38,057 nt of DNA from Gemmatimonadota bacterium (GCA_003220935.1 QHTT01000120.1:1-38057), one strand, 5' to 3'. Positions 22,631 through 31,048 are shown, counted from the stretch's first letter. Notes: generated by a model from the sequence alone, not told the origin. Program-made: numbers and translations.

Positions 22631-24838
22631 TTACTGCCCCGCGCCCAGCGAGAACCCGATGTACACGTTGCGTCCGGGAGCCGGCTCATAATACCGTCCC
22701 GGCACGAAGCTGCTACCCACGCGGATCGCGGTGGCGTTGATCGAGACCGATCCGACGTACTTGCGGTTGAAGAGGTTGTTGCAGCCCAGGAACGGCCGGA
22801 ACCGCACGCTCCCGAGCGAGCCCTCCCAGCCGAGCCGCAGGCTCGTCGTCCACCACGGGCTCGTCCGCATGTTGAGCGTGTCGTCGACGAAGAAGCTGGA
22901 CGAATGCGTCTCCTCGAGCTCGGCCCACGTGCCGCGGGCCCAGGTGGGCCGCGCCTTCACGACGAGGTGCAGCCAGTGCTTGGGGATGCCCGGGAGCGCG
23001 CGGTCGTGCAGGTCGTGGATCGTGGTGTCGCGCGGCGTGACCGTCGTGTCGACGGAGATGATGCGAAACTGGTCGTAGCGATAGTCCGCGAACGTGTACG
23101 CGGTCTGCAGGCTCAAGCCCGAAGTGACGGCGAGGTCGGCGCCCAGCTCGATCCCGCGGTGGCTGGAGCGCCCCGCATTCTGGTAATACACGCGCTGCAG
23201 CGTATCCGGAAACGGGATCAGCTGGTCCCGGACCCGGGCCTGGAACAGGGCCAGCGAGTACTCGAGCCGCGTGGTCACCTCGCCCCGCATGCCGAGCTCG
23301 TAGGTCGTGGCCTTCTGGGGCTGCAAGTCCGGATTGAACCCGCCCGCCGAGCCTGGGCGGTTGGTGAGCTCGGTCGTGGTAGGCGTCTCGAACGAGGTCC
23401 CGACGTTGGCGTAAACCGTGACCGCGTCGGACGGCGTCAGCGCGGCACCGAGCGAGCCGGAGAGCGCGTTCATCAGTCGCCTCCCCGAGTCGTCGGGATT
23501 ACTCGGCGTGACGAGCCGATCGTCGACCGCGAACTTGACCCAGTCGTACCGCAGGCCGCCGGTGACGGACAGGCGGGGGGCGAGCTGGAGCGTGAGCTGC
23601 CCAAACGGACCGACCTCGGTCACGTGCTCCAGCTGGTCGAGTGTCCGGACTGAGCTGTCCGGCCGGCCCGCGCTGTTGCCGAAGTTCAACCGGTCGTCCC
23701 GCTGCCGTTGCAGGTCGAAGCCCGCGGTGATGCGCGCCTCGTCGCCGTCCAGCCGGGCGAGACGGGTCAGGCTGAAGCGCGCTCCATAGGCCGAGCGGCT
23801 CAGGTCGATGTAAGCGAAGGTCGTCGGATTCTTGAGGTCCCGCCTCAGCCCGAACAGGGTGAGCGTGGCCTCGCCGCCAGCGGCGAACGTATGGCGCAGC
23901 GTCGCTCCGCCCTGTGCTTGCCACACGTCCTTGCCCGCGCGCAGCGTAATGTTGCGCGCCGCAGCCGAGTCGGGGTTGGCCGCCATTTCCTGCGCGGTGA
24001 GCGAGCCGGGATTGTCGGCGCGCGGATCGTTGCCGTAGTCCGCCACGACCGCGAGGGACCACGCGTCCGCGAGCGGGAAGTGAAACCGCCCGTTCAGGTT
24101 CCGGATATCGGCGCGGCTGTGCTGGCGCTCACCGTTGTACGCGAGCTGTGACAGGGTGACGAGCCCGCTGCCCGAGCCCGCGCGGAACTGGGTGCTCGTT
24201 GCCCATTTGTACCACGTGCGGTCGCTGTAGGGATTGAAGATGTTCAGGTCGTGCCGATCGAACGTGCCGCCCGTGAAACGGATCTCCTGCACTACCTGGC
24301 GCGGCGCCGCCGGGTCGCTCCAGATGCTGATCACGCCCCCCGACGCGTTGCCGAACAGCGCCGACGACGAGCCGCGCAGCACCTCGATCCGGTCCGCGGC
24401 CCCGAGCTCCACGTTGGTGAGCTGGCCCTGGCCGTCCGGCAGCGTCTGGGGGATGCCGTCGAGCAGCACCTTGATGCCGCGCACGGCGAACGCCGAGCGC
24501 GCGCCGAACCCGCGGATCGAGATGCGCTGGTCGAGGGAGAAGTTGTATCGGTTCGCCGCGTACACGCCGGGGACCGTGGCGAGCGCCTCGTCCAGGCCCC
24601 ACGTGGGGCGGGCGCGGCTGATGTCGGTCTTCTCGACCAGATGGACGGCGAACGGAATCTTGCTGATCGGCGGATTGGCGCGGGTGACGGAGACGACAGC
24701 GGGCGGCAGGGTATAGACCTTCAGGCTGTCGCGCGGCGGCGTGGTGGTGTCCCGCTGCTGCGCGGCCGCGAGCCGCGCAAGCGCGCTACACCAGACGGCC
24801 ACAGCCGTCGCACGCCGGAGGGTTACGAGCTGTATCAC
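22631..24838 (-). CDS. TonB-dependent outer-membrane receptor
   Basis: This encodes 735 residues from a GTG at 24838, which has AGGA 8 bases upstream and starts just before a signal peptide ending in RLAAAQQ. The plug domain is at about 45-160 (VEKTDISRARPTWGLDEALATVPG, ISIRGFGARSAF, LLDGIPQTLPDGQGQLTNVEL, RIEVLRGSSSALFG). A 22-strand barrel fills the rest. It imports scarce ligands (metal chelates, cofactors) using TonB energy. Its place directly before a lanthanide-type PQQ dehydrogenase, with 28 bp between, suggests that it might take up a lanthanide chelate or PQQ; iron siderophore or copper chelates remain possible. The last residue is Gln, not Phe, so assembly details may differ. Confidence 0.9.
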   Translation of the reverse strand: MIQLVTLRRATAVAVWCSALARLAAAQQRDTTTPPRDSLKVYTLPPAVVSVTRANPPISKIPFAVHLVEKTDISRARPTWGLDEALATVPGVYAANRYNFSLDQRISIRGFGARSAFAVRGIKVLLDGIPQTLPDGQGQLTNVELGAADRIEVLRGSSSALFGNASGGVISIWSDPAAPRQVVQEIRFTGGTFDRHDLNIFNPYSDRTWYKWATSTQFRAGSGSGLVTLSQLAYNGERQHSRADIRNLNGRFHFPLADAWSLAVVADYGNDPRADNPGSLTAQEMAANPDSAAARNITLRAGKDVWQAQGGATLRHTFAAGGEATLTLFGLRRDLKNPTTFAYIDLSRSAYGARFSLTRLARLDGDEARITAGFDLQRQRDDRLNFGNSAGRPDSSVRTLDQLEHVTEVGPFGQLTLQLAPRLSVTGGLRYDWVKFAVDDRLVTPSNPDDSGRRLMNALSGSLGAALTPSDAVTVYANVGTSFETPTTTELTNRPGSAGGFNPDLQPQKATTYELGMRGEVTTRLEYSLALFQARVRDQLIPFPDTLQRVYYQNAGRSSHRGIELGADLAVTSGLSLQTAYTFADYRYDQFRIISVDTTVTPRDTTIHDLHDRALPGIPKHWLHLVVKARPTWARGTWAELEETHSSSFFVDDTLNMRTSPWWTTSLRLGWEGSLGSVRFRPFLGCNNLFNRKYVGSVSINATAIRVGSSFVPGRYYEPAPGRNVYIGFSLGAGQ

Positions 24839-24920
24839 CGCACGGATCCTGAGCAAGGGATGGGTTTTAACCACCCCGCCAGGGTGCGTCAAGGGACCCA
24901 GCAGCGCGGTGGGGCGCGGC

Positions 24921-25234
24921 TCAGAACCGGTAGTCCAAGCCAACCTGGATGGTGCGCGGGGCTCCCGGGGTAAAGTTGAGCTCGGTCACGGGCGCCAGCT
25001 CCCCCGGCAGTCGCGATGTCGTGGCGAATTGCGCTTGGTCACGTGCGCTCAGGCCGCCGGTCGACGTGATCTCGGGGCGATAACCGCGCCGCGAATCGGC
25101 CTTCGGGTCGCCGCGTCGAGGACCGAGCCGCCCGCCACGGTTCCGTCCTGCGCGGACAGCGAGGGGGAAAGCAACACCGCGGCCCCGACCAGGACCTGCA
25201 CCCGCGACACGAGCCAGTCCGCGACGGCAATCAT
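24921..25234 (-). pseudogene. Collapsed second TonB-dependent receptor (only both ends left)
   Basis: The ATG at 25234 opens a signal peptide and the first beta-strands of a carboxypeptidase-regulatory-like domain (GGSVLDAATRRPIRGAVIA). This frame stops at 25049. A second frame, running to the stop at 24921, ends TELNFTPGAPRTIQVGLDYRF, a typical barrel C-terminus with final Phe. The two pieces join near 25070-25090 with a frame change, so about 600-800 residues seem to be missing. It sits between the TPR gene (8 bp) and the intact receptor, in the same direction. It is best explained as a deletion remnant; two separate small genes are very unlikely. Confidence 0.75.
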
Positions 25235-25242
25235 GATGGCCC

Positions 25243-26508
25243 CTAGCGCGCCTCGTGCAGCTCCCCCAATGCCTGGGGGTCGAGCAGGCTCGGTCGCGCC
25301 AGCACGACTTGCAGGAGCGCTGCGGACTCAGTGTCTCGGCCGAGGGCCTTGAGAATCCGCGCACGGTGGTATTCGATGGTCGGGCTCGGTGCACCCCAGC
25401 TCCGGGCCCGGTCCGACGCGGCGAGCGCCTGCGCCGGCTCTCCGCTCCGGAACAGCACCCAACTGAGCACGTCGTAGCTCTCGACGGCGGGGCGCCGGGC
25501 GACGTCACGCCGGGCGATCGCGAGCGCGGTATCGAGCGTCAACGGCCGTTCTGCGTAATACAGCGCCAGCGGGTGGGCGTACAGCGCCTCCGCGCCGGGC
25601 GCCCGCGCGACACGGAGGAAAGTGCGCTCCCAGCCTTCCGCCGCAGCCGGCTCACCGAGCGCCCGGTGCACCTCGGCAAGCCGGAGGTATAGATCGGGAT
25701 GGGCATCGACCGCGATTCCCCGGAAGAGACGCGCTGCCTCGGCCCAGTCTCCGCGAGCGTAGGCAAGATCGGCGAGCCCTTCAAGTGCAGCTCGGTATCC
25801 CGGTTGGACGTCCAGCGCGCGGTGATACAGTGCTGCGGCGGACGACTCCCCCTCGCGGGTGTGCTGAACCTTCGCGAGCTCCGTCAGACACCAGGCCACG
25901 GCCTGCGGCCTGACCTGGGCTCGCGCGAGCTGGCGGCAGGCGTGGTCCAGCGCGTGATAGGCGCCGTCCAGGTTGCCGCGCGCGGTGAGCATATGCGCGA
26001 GGCGCAGCTGATAGGGCATGCGGCCGGGCGTGAGCCTCGCCAGCGCGGATTCGGCGACGGCATAGCGGCCCGTTGCCATCGCCGCGTCGAACAGCAATCC
26101 GAGCGCCTCTTGGTTCCTCGGATTCCAACCGACGGCCCGCCGCGCGGCCCAGTGCGCCTCCTGGAACTTGTGCTGGGTGAGATAGACGAACCCGAGTCGG
26201 GCGTAGGCGCCCGCCGTGTCCGAAACGAGAGGGATGACGGAGCGCGCCACCGCTTCGGCCCTCCGCACGTCCGCAAGGTTCGCAGCGACCTGAAAGCGCA
26301 TGAGGTAGCGCGCGACGAGCTGCCCACCGATCATGAAGTTGTCGCGGTCCTGCGCCAGCCGTCGCTCGAAGAAGGTGATGCTGCGGGACGTGATCCCCGT
26401 GTCGCCGGCAGCAAGCACCGCGGAGCGAGGTGCGAGGGCGCGCGAAGTCGCAAGTACGACTCCGAGCACCGCCGCACCACCGAGCAATAACGACCGAGCC
26501 GGGGTCAC
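25243..26508 (-). CDS. TPR-repeat protein, membrane-anchored or secreted
   Basis: This encodes 421 residues. The start is a GTG at 26508 overlapping the stop of the DUF4331 C-half gene (GTGA, 4 bp). An N-terminal hydrophobic segment (about 7-27) is followed by about nine TPR-like helix pairs, for example AYARLGFVYLTQHKFQEAHW, YRAALEGLADLAYARGDWAE and DLYLRLAEVHRALGEPAAAE. TPR proteins act as binding scaffolds. Its tight coupling to the DUF4331 genes, which follow the sigma/anti-sigma pair, suggests one functional module in the periplasm. No catalytic features are seen. Confidence 0.8.
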   Translation of the reverse strand: MTPARSLLLGGAAVLGVVLATSRALAPRSAVLAAGDTGITSRSITFFERRLAQDRDNFMIGGQLVARYLMRFQVAANLADVRRAEAVARSVIPLVSDTAGAYARLGFVYLTQHKFQEAHWAARRAVGWNPRNQEALGLLFDAAMATGRYAVAESALARLTPGRMPYQLRLAHMLTARGNLDGAYHALDHACRQLARAQVRPQAVAWCLTELAKVQHTREGESSAAALYHRALDVQPGYRAALEGLADLAYARGDWAEAARLFRGIAVDAHPDLYLRLAEVHRALGEPAAAEGWERTFLRVARAPGAEALYAHPLALYYAERPLTLDTALAIARRDVARRPAVESYDVLSWVLFRSGEPAQALAASDRARSWGAPSPTIEYHRARILKALGRDTESAALLQVVLARPSLLDPQALGELHEAR

Positions 26509-27029
26509 TGGACGTGCGGTCCCGCGAGGTAGGGGAATGCGGCCAGGAACGGCTCGTCGTTCGCGTTCACGTGGTCGTCGTTGAGGGCGGCGTTGGACCC
26601 GAAGATGAGATGCAGCTCCGCCGTAATCACATCGTCGCTCAGCGTGCGTCCATTCAGGAAGCCCGTGGGCTGTGACAGATCGATCGGCTGGATGTCCGGC
26701 GTCAGAGCATCCGCCAGGGCGTTTGCCGACGCGGCGTCCTGCCCGAACGCCAGCAGCTTGGCCACGATCAAGCTCTTGAAGTTCGCCTTATCTCCAGCAG
26801 GTCCCGCCTCGTTGTATGCGTCCTTGAGATCCGTCGGGATGAACACCGTGGCAATCGCCGGCAAGCCGAAGCGGTCCTCCTGTCGCAGTTCTTGGTGCAT
26901 CAGGACGCCGGCGTCGACGCGCGGGCCCGACAGGGGGGGGTATGCGCTGTCGCAGCCGGCCACCATAAGCAGCCCCAGCGCGACGAACGGGAACGGGAGC
27001 GGCCCGAGAATCCTTGCTGTGCGTTTCAT
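26505..27029 (-). CDS. DUF4331 C-terminal half, separate lipoprotein
   Basis: This encodes 174 residues. It has its own lipoprotein signal (ALGLLMVAGCDS) and then the C-terminal part of DUF4331: RFGLPAIATVFIPTDLKDAYN, FLNGRTLSDDVITAEL and the hallmark HVNANDEPFLAAFPYLAGPH. In most proteins of this family this follows directly after the N-half in one chain. Here it is a separate gene 28 bp after the N-half, with a good AGGAG site. The two halves presumably meet in the periplasm or outer membrane. The function of DUF4331 is not established; it often accompanies ECF sigma factors. Confidence 0.82.
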   Translation of the reverse strand: MKRTARILGPLPFPFVALGLLMVAGCDSAYPPLSGPRVDAGVLMHQELRQEDRFGLPAIATVFIPTDLKDAYNEAGPAGDKANFKSLIVAKLLAFGQDAASANALADALTPDIQPIDLSQPTGFLNGRTLSDDVITAELHLIFGSNAALNDDHVNANDEPFLAAFPYLAGPHVQ

Positions 27030-27057
27030 GTTCGGTTTCTCCTAAGATGGACGGGGC

Positions 27058-27759
27058 CTAGAACTGCTGCCGGCTGGTGGTGCCCCAGACGCCGAGCTTG
27101 GTGCCGCCGAGCAACGCGCTCGGGAGCTCGACGACGATCGCGAGCACGTTGGTTCCCGCGAACGAGTCGACCCCGGGGTCCCGGAACGAGGTGGCTTGCC
27201 CGGCGATGATCTTCTTGAACTGAACGAGGTCGAAGAAGAAGGGATCGTCGCGCACTCCGGCGAACGCCGTCATGCCGTTGCGCGAGGCGATGATGGGGCT
27301 CGCTCCGTTGGTGACGGGGACCGTGGTCGTCTCGGGCCCATCGATGACGCGGCTGGTGGCTCCGGTCACGCGCGGCGCGGCCGGGCCGCGGAAGTGCATC
27401 ACTTGGTGTCCGCCGTTGCCCGTCACGAATGCCTGAATCACCAGATCTTCGACCGCGTCCCCGTTGTTGTCGATCTTCCATTGGTACAGCACGTTGGGGT
27501 CAAAGAAGGTGGTGCTCGCTTCGGACGGGGGAATGAAGCCGGACACGGTCATCGCCAGGACGACGTTGTCAGGGTTAGCGGGGCTGCGAAAGGTGTACAG
27601 GTCGGCGATGTCGGCGGCGTGGTCCGCGGCAAGCAGCGCACTGTCCTTGTGGTCCGACGCCTTGATCCAACGCGTCAGGCCGATGGCCGCAGCAGTCGCG
27701 AGCAGCAGGCTCCACGCGATCACGCGGCCGCGCGACCGGGATGCAGCAAAGCGGAGCAT
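27058..27759 (-). CDS. DUF4331 N-terminal half, exported
   Basis: This encodes 233 residues with a signal or anchor helix (about 12-30) followed by the family's opening KASDHKDSALLAADHAADIADLYTF and later VLYQWKIDNNGDAVEDLVIQ, DDPFFFDLVQFKK, GTNVLAIVVELPS and LGVWGTTSRQQF. The stop comes right where longer DUF4331 proteins continue into the half encoded by the next gene. AGGAGG precedes the ATG. A strong hairpin with a T-rich tail lies between this gene and the upstream anti-sigma gene, so expression may be partly uncoupled from it. Confidence 0.85.
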   Translation of the reverse strand: MLRFAASRSRGRVIAWSLLLATAAAIGLTRWIKASDHKDSALLAADHAADIADLYTFRSPANPDNVVLAMTVSGFIPPSEASTTFFDPNVLYQWKIDNNGDAVEDLVIQAFVTGNGGHQVMHFRGPAAPRVTGATSRVIDGPETTTVPVTNGASPIIASRNGMTAFAGVRDDPFFFDLVQFKKIIAGQATSFRDPGVDSFAGTNVLAIVVELPSALLGGTKLGVWGTTSRQQF

Positions 27760-27768
27760 GGTTCATTC

Positions 27769-27816
27769 CTCCTGGAAAAAGAGAACGGGCGTAGAGCGTC
27801 ACCGTCTCTACGCCCG
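27769..27816 (-). terminator. Terminator or attenuator between rskA-like gene and DUF4331 gene
   Basis: On the minus strand, CGGGCGTAGAG (27816-27806) pairs perfectly with CTCTACGCCCG (27796-27786) across a 9-nt loop. TTCTCTTTTTCC follows, and the ribosome site of the next gene begins immediately after. Its position inside the gene run suggests reduced read-through from the sigma/anti-sigma genes. Confidence 0.75.
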
Positions 27817-27841
27817 CCGGCGCTGCGCGGATTGCCGCGGG

Positions 27842-28585
27842 CTAGCCGCCCTGCCAGGCTCCGACGAGGAACGGTTGCTGGGTGGGCTGCGCCGAGCCGC
27901 CCGCCGGCTCTTCGGTCACGGCGCTCAGGTCGGGCTTGAAGCCGGCAGGCATCTGTAGGGTGATCACGGCCCGGCCGCCAGGCAGCGTGTTGAATGTGCC
28001 GACGCTCACCGGGGCTTGGCCCTTCTTGATGGCCCACAGCTGGTAGGTCCGGCCCGCGGGGGCGGGCGGGAGATCGAACGCGGCCACGACGACGAGACCC
28101 CGCGCGCGGTTCCAGTAGAGCCGCATAGTCGGTGCCTTGCCGGTGGCGGCGAGATCCGCGGTGCCCACGGTGGAATCGAGTATCGCCCCGACGAGCCGGT
28201 CGGCGCTGTCGAGCCGCGCTCGCATCGCCACGAGCGCGGCGCTCAGCTCGTCCCGCGCCGCGCGTTCCCACCAGTAGCCGTAGCCCGCGGCGACCGCCAG
28301 TACCAGGGCGGCGGCGGCAGCGAGCCAGGGCCCGACAGTCCGGCGCCCGGCGAGCGGCCGCACGTGGCGCGCCTCACGCAGGACACGGTCACGTAGCTCC
28401 GCCGGAAGCGCCGCCGCTGGAGCGGCGTAGGCCAAAGCTCCCGCCACCTCGCGGAACGCCTGGACATCGGCGCGGCAGATCGCGCACTCAGCGAGATGCG
28501 CTTCGAACGCGGCGCGCTCCGCGACGGTGAGGGCGTCGAGGGCGAACGGCGCGGCGAGCTCGCGGTAGCCCTGGTGGTCGGTCAT
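27842..28585 (-). CDS. rskA: Anti-sigma factor, RskA type
   Basis: This encodes 247 residues. The cytoplasmic N-terminal zinc anti-sigma domain carries HLAECAIC (His-x3-Cys-x2-Cys, about residues 30-37) after FALDALTVAERAAFEAHL. One membrane helix follows (about 87-106, GPWLAAAAALVLAVAAGYGY), then a periplasmic RskA C-terminal domain (MRLYWNRARGLVVVAAFDLP, YQLWAIKKGQAPVSVGTFN). It holds the cognate ECF sigma factor at the membrane and releases it on an envelope signal. The ATG overlaps the sigma stop by 4 bp (ATGA), the classic coupled layout. Confidence 0.92.
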   Translation of the reverse strand: MTDHQGYRELAAPFALDALTVAERAAFEAHLAECAICRADVQAFREVAGALAYAAPAAALPAELRDRVLREARHVRPLAGRRTVGPWLAAAAALVLAVAAGYGYWWERAARDELSAALVAMRARLDSADRLVGAILDSTVGTADLAATGKAPTMRLYWNRARGLVVVAAFDLPPAPAGRTYQLWAIKKGQAPVSVGTFNTLPGGRAVITLQMPAGFKPDLSAVTEEPAGGSAQPTQQPFLVGAWQGG

Positions 28586-29205
28586 GGTCCTTCTCTCGAG
28601 AGCAGCTGAGCAAGCGAGCCGCGCAGCTTTTCCATGCCGGCGCGCATGCGCGTCTTGACCGTCCCCAACGGCTCCTGCAGCTCGGCCGCGATCTCGGTCT
28701 GGGTGAGCCCGCCGAAGTACGCCAGCTCGATCACACGGCGCTGCGGCTCCGGCAGCTCGGCGAGCGACCGGCCCACGAGTTGCCGCGCCTCCAGCCGCTC
28801 GACCCCGCGATCCGGGGCTTCGCCCGCCGCGGCGAGTGGAGCCGCGAGGCCCTCGCTGCTCTGGCCGGCAGCCCGCTCCAGCGCCAGGGCCCGCCGGCCA
28901 CGCGCGCGCACCAGATCGAGCGCCCGTGTGCGCGTGATGGTGGCCAGCCACGCTGCCACGCTCCCGCGGCCGGGGTCGAACTGCGCCGCCGTGCGCCACG
29001 CCTGGCCGAGCGCGTCCGCCACGATCTCTTCGGCGTCAGCCCGCTCCCGCGCGATCGCGACGGCGAGCGCGTACAGGGTGCTGGCGTGACGATCGTACAG
29101 CTCGGCCAGCGCCCGGTCGTCACCCGCCGTCATGCGCTCCACGAGCGCCCTGTCGGATTGGCTGGCCACGGGCTCGAACCTGTGCTCACGTGAGGAGTTC
29201 CGCAA
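28582..29205 (-). CDS. ECF RNA polymerase sigma factor (SigK-like)
   Basis: This encodes 207 residues. Region 2 is at about 30-100 (LAELYDRHASTLYALAVAI, ADAEEIVADALGQAWRTAAQ, WLATITRTRALDLVRARGRR). A helical linker follows, and then region 4 at about 145-195 (LPEPQRRVIELAYFGGLTQ, IAAELQEPLGTVKTRMRAGM). It directs RNA polymerase to a small regulon, usually including its own operon. The start is uncertain: a TTG at 29205, or a GTG at 29169 that would cut 12 residues; neither has a strong ribosome site. It follows lepB by 45 bp and is coupled to the RskA-type gene. Likely targets are the downstream DUF4331, TPR and receptor genes. Confidence 0.92.
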   Translation of the reverse strand: MRNSSREHRFEPVASQSDRALVERMTAGDDRALAELYDRHASTLYALAVAIARERADAEEIVADALGQAWRTAAQFDPGRGSVAAWLATITRTRALDLVRARGRRALALERAAGQSSEGLAAPLAAAGEAPDRGVERLEARQLVGRSLAELPEPQRRVIELAYFGGLTQTEIAAELQEPLGTVKTRMRAGMEKLRGSLAQLLSREGP

Positions 29206-29250
29206 CGCGCCCTGGAAATGCTACGGCGAGCCGAGGGGAATGGATTGGAC

Positions 29251-29961
29251 CTACTGCGGCCGCCGCAGGAGCCGGTTCCACCGGATGCGCAACGGGTCGG
29301 TCGCGACGCTGAAATAGATGATGACCGGTCTGCCCACGATGTGCGACCGCGGCAGGAAGCCCCAGAAGCGACTGTCGTAGGACTCGTCGCGGTTGTCGCC
29401 CATCACGAAGTAATGCGCCGCAGGCGCCACGATGGGGCCCCAGTCGTGGGTCGTCGGATGGTAATGCGCCGCGTCCCGACCGACGTAGTGCGGCAGCTGC
29501 CAGGCGCGGATCTGCGCCAGGCGGAAATCCGGCTCCCGGCTCTGCTCCAGCAGGTGCAGCGCGTACGGCTCATCCAGACGCCGGCCGTTGCGGTACACCG
29601 TGTCGTGCACCATCTGAAGCGTGTCGCCCGCCACGCCGATCACCCGCTTCACGATGTTCAAGTTCGGCGTCGAGTCCTCGACCGACCGGAACACCACGAT
29701 GCCGTCCCGCGCGGGCTCGGCATAACCCGGCACGCGGAGGAACCGCAGGCCCGTGAACGGGATCTCCAGCGCGCCCCCGTAGACCGCCTTGTTGACGAAC
29801 AGGAAATCCCCGACGAGCAGCGTGTTTTCCATGCTGGCCGACGGGATGCGGAACGCCTCGATCAGGTACGACCGCAGCACGATCCAGATGACCAGGGCGA
29901 CCGCGATCGAGGTGTCCCACCCCTTGAGCTTCGCCCGGAAGGCGCGGACTTGCTCGCGCAC
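29251..29961 (-). CDS. lepB: Signal peptidase I
   Basis: This encodes 236 residues from a GTG at 29961 that shares one base with the stop of the propeller gene (TAGTG); GGAGGGAGAG lies upstream. It has one N-terminal membrane helix (about 17-36), then box B IPSASMENT with catalytic Ser43, box C, box D with Lys105 in NIVKRVIGVAGD, and box E MGDNRDESYDSRFWGF. The enzyme removes signal peptides on the outer face of the inner membrane. An insertion of about 45 residues between boxes D and E fits the size seen in many Gram-negative enzymes. Both catalytic residues are present, so it should be active. Confidence 0.95.
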   Translation of the reverse strand: MREQVRAFRAKLKGWDTSIAVALVIWIVLRSYLIEAFRIPSASMENTLLVGDFLFVNKAVYGGALEIPFTGLRFLRVPGYAEPARDGIVVFRSVEDSTPNLNIVKRVIGVAGDTLQMVHDTVYRNGRRLDEPYALHLLEQSREPDFRLAQIRAWQLPHYVGRDAAHYHPTTHDWGPIVAPAAHYFVMGDNRDESYDSRFWGFLPRSHIVGRPVIIYFSVATDPLRIRWNRLLRRPQ

Positions 29962-30986
29962 TACGGCCGCTCTCCCTCCACCCAGTCGGCGATGAAGATG
30001 TTCGTCTCGTGCGGTGCGGAGCCGTGGCGGTTCGACGCCCACACCAGCTGCCGGCCGTCGGGCGAGAACATCGGGAAGGCATCGAACTCGGGGGACGTCG
30101 TGACCTGCGCCAGCCCGCTGCCGCCCAGGTCGACGAGGTAGAGATCGAAGTTGCGCGACTCGGGGGTGCGGTAATTCGACGCGAAGATGATGCGCTTGCC
30201 GTCAGGATGGAAATACGGCGCGAAGCTCGCGCCCGGCAGGTGCGTCACCTGCCGCTGGCCGCTCCCGTCCGCGTTCATCACCCAGAGATCCATCTGGAGG
30301 GGGCGCACCAGGTGCTGCGCCAGCAGCGAGCGGTACTCGGCCGAGTCCGCCGCCGTTGCTGGATGGTAGGCGCGGTACACGATCAGCGTGCCGTCGGGCG
30401 AAAAAAACGGCCCTCCGTCGTACCCCAGCGTGCTCGTGAGCCGCCTCAGACCGCTGCCGTCCACTCGCATCGTGTAGATGTCCAAGTCGCCGTCACGCAG
30501 CGACGTGAACACGATCGTCTTGCCGTCGGGCGAGAGCGTCCCCTCCGCGTCGTATTCCGGGTTGGCCGTCAGGCGGCGCGCCCCGGAGCCGTCGGCGGCG
30601 GCCGTGTAGATATCGTAGTCGTACAGGGCCCACACGTAGCCGCGGGAGTAATCGGGACGCGGGGGGCACGCCGCGCCGGAGTGCTGGGTACTCGAGTAGA
30701 AGATCCGGCGATCGTGATCGAAGAAGTAGCCGCACGTGGTGCGTCCCCGCCCGGACGACACGCGGTGCAGCGCGCCCCCGTCCGCCCCCATCGCGTACAT
30801 CTGGTCGCACTGCTCGTCGGGCCCTTGCCGCTGAAAGATCAGCAACCGTCCCGATGCGGAGAAATACGCCTCGGCGTTCTGCCCGCCGAAGGTGAGCTGC
30901 CGCAGGTTGCGAAGATGGAGCTCTCCCGAGTCCGGCGCGAGCGATCCTTGCGTGAGCGCGATCACCAGCACCAGGGTCAAGGGCAT
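29961..30986 (-). CDS. WD40-like (PD40/TolB-type) beta-propeller, exported
   Basis: This encodes 341 residues with a signal peptide (MPLTLVLVIALTQGSLA). A propeller of PD40 repeats follows, each with the S/H-PDG-K/R-x-I-V/I-F/Y pattern: LSPDGKTIVFTS, FSPDGTLIVYRA, FHPDGKRIIFAS, FSPDGRQLVWAS. It is related to the C-terminal domain of TolB, but there is no TolB N-terminal domain and no tol genes nearby. It is likely periplasmic, with a binding role. Three or four cysteines (EQCDQ, TTCGY, ACPPR) in the first half may form disulfides. It overlaps lepB by one base, so they are co-transcribed. Confidence 0.82.
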   Translation of the reverse strand: MPLTLVLVIALTQGSLAPDSGELHLRNLRQLTFGGQNAEAYFSASGRLLIFQRQGPDEQCDQMYAMGADGGALHRVSSGRGRTTCGYFFDHDRRIFYSSTQHSGAACPPRPDYSRGYVWALYDYDIYTAAADGSGARRLTANPEYDAEGTLSPDGKTIVFTSLRDGDLDIYTMRVDGSGLRRLTSTLGYDGGPFFSPDGTLIVYRAYHPATAADSAEYRSLLAQHLVRPLQMDLWVMNADGSGQRQVTHLPGASFAPYFHPDGKRIIFASNYRTPESRNFDLYLVDLGGSGLAQVTTSPEFDAFPMFSPDGRQLVWASNRHGSAPHETNIFIADWVEGERP

Positions 30987-31048
30987 AGGACTCGCAAGCT
31001 AGGGGGCAGCGGGAGTGCGGGCAACCATTAGCATAGCGCCTCGCCGAG

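Noticed and set aside
25049-25234. Short frame considered as an independent small exported protein
   Set aside because: It ends inside a CarboxypepD_reg-like fold and is followed in another frame by a TonB-receptor C-terminus, so a deletion remnant explains both.
29961-30986. Propeller gene considered as tolB
   Set aside because: It has only PD40 repeats, no TolB N-terminal domain, and no tolQRA or pal genes nearby.
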